From positions 622,001 to 686,000 of the forward strand of contig NZ_CP116887.1 of NCBI RefSeq assembly GCF_028421645.1: DNA of 64,000 nucleotides, given 5' to 3'. Of this stretch, positions 63,648-64,000 are shown piece by piece (the first letter of the stretch is position 1; each line of letters begins with the position of its first letter). The position numbers and the translations under genes are program-made. A model generated the notes under the pieces. It had not been told where the DNA came from. It did not search any database and was given only the letters and a program-made list of their open reading frames with translations. This DNA comes from Aneurinibacillus sp. Ricciae_BoGa-3 (GTDB lineage: Bacteria; Bacillota; Bacilli; Aneurinibacillales; Aneurinibacillaceae).

Positions 63648-63843
63648 CGGAAACCGAAAGTTGATGAATGAATTACTAACCAAGTTGGAATACTTCCCTT
63701 TCTAATGGAAAAATAGACATTCCTGCGCCTAAACGGAAAACTTAGGCGGGGGAATTTTAAATGATTAAGTGGGGGAATTTTGAGTTGACAAATACATACC
63801 ATTTTTATCAAGTTCGTATAAATACGGTAGCTGGGGTGGAAGA

Positions 63844-63872
63844 GAAAACGCCCTCAAATGGAGGACGTTTTC
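63844..63872. terminator. Terminator after IS21
   Basis: GAAAACGCCCTC/GAGGACGTTTTC with a five-base loop and one mismatch, bidirectional. It probably belonged to a gene destroyed or displaced by the element, or to the minus-strand gene that follows. Confidence 0.75.
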
Positions 63873-63936
63873 GTTGTTTATGATAATTATTAAGCTGAAA
63901 AGGTATCACAACAATCATTCATCTTTTAACCATTTT

Positions 63937-64000
63937 TTAAAGACGAAAGGAACCTATAAAGGCAAGCATAGCAACTGTAAAGCCAATAAAATAAATCCAA
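63937..64000 (-). CDS. C-terminal end of a membrane protein (continues past window)
   Basis: 21 codons ending at TAA (63937-63939): WIYFIGFTVAMLAFIGSFRL, a single transmembrane helix. The start and most of the gene lie beyond position 64000. Family cannot be determined. Confidence 0.4.
   Translation of the reverse strand, partial: WIYFIGFTVAMLAFIGSFRL

Larger units (their letters stand above)
61204..63796 (+). mobile_element. IS21-family insertion sequence
   Basis: istA-istB pair with inverted terminal region: AAAATTCCCCCATTA at 61224 on the left, and two copies of GGGGGAATTTT-type motif on the right (about 63748-63782) ending near GAGTTGACA. Multiple terminal repeats as transposase binding sites are typical of IS21. 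Exact tips are approximate. Confidence 0.85.

Overview
This 64 kb window comes from the chromosome of an endospore-forming member of the Bacillales. The evidence is the yerB-yerC-pcrB-pcrA-ligA and gatC-gatA-gatB blocks in Bacillus-like order, a SPOCS-type spore coat gene, a tandem pair of GerP-like spore proteins, several tiny YjcZ-like proteins, a YxcD homologue and a sporulation-kinase-like histidine kinase. The genus cannot be fixed from sequence alone. By eye, base composition is mixed: the conserved block (about 27.1-40.6 kb) and the DHA2 transporter (about 9.5-10.9 kb) are clearly GC-richer than the AT-rich remainder.

Layout. 1-12.7 kb: a PRD-type activator cut by the window edge, a membrane acyltransferase, a VOC protein, then a TetR-centred locus (zinc alcohol dehydrogenase on one side, CMD-like protein plus aldo/keto reductase on the other) sharing a duplicated promoter/operator; a COG4705-type membrane protein with a tandem C-terminal repeat; a DHA2 drug exporter; a secreted phosphodiesterase. 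12.8-26.7 kb: YxcD, YitT, an internally deleted HtpX, SDR/LysR divergent pair, a SPOCS gene broken by one stop codon, a c-di-GMP-I riboswitch in front of a frameshifted chemoreceptor, an HMGL-like aldolase, an isochorismatase-like protein, a DMT transporter, an acyl-CoA dehydrogenase homologue and an L,D-transpeptidase. 27.1-40.6 kb: the core block for DNA repair/replication, archaeal-type lipid precursor synthesis and Gln-tRNA(Gln) formation, interrupted between ligA and gatC by a broken TnpB element and a PAS histidine kinase.

40.8-50.2 kb: a gene graveyard (frameshifted MBL hydrolase, truncated LysE, nonsense-mutated MocR regulator, MOSC, GNAT and dienelactone hydrolase fragments) mixed with intact PaiB, LysR, DJ-1/PfpI, MarR, SDR, Rrf2 and NmrA-like genes, most of them small redox or stress regulators paired with reductases. 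50.7-56.2 kb: cold-shock protein, a decayed IS110 element and a cluster of small spore-type proteins. 56.4-63.8 kb: an IS3 (IS150-type) element, a four-gene cassette of integral membrane proteins, a second decayed IS110 and an intact IS21 (istA/istB).

The dominant theme is ongoing decay by small lesions (in-frame deletions, single stops, one-base frameshifts, possibly lost start codons) next to functional neighbours. The most interesting items are the riboswitch left in front of a broken chemoreceptor, the duplicated TetR-locus promoter, the orphan TnpB right end with a possible guide RNA, the uncharacterised membrane cassette at 57.7-59.9 kb and the small-protein spore cluster. I found no CRISPR array, no rRNA and no convincing intact tRNA.
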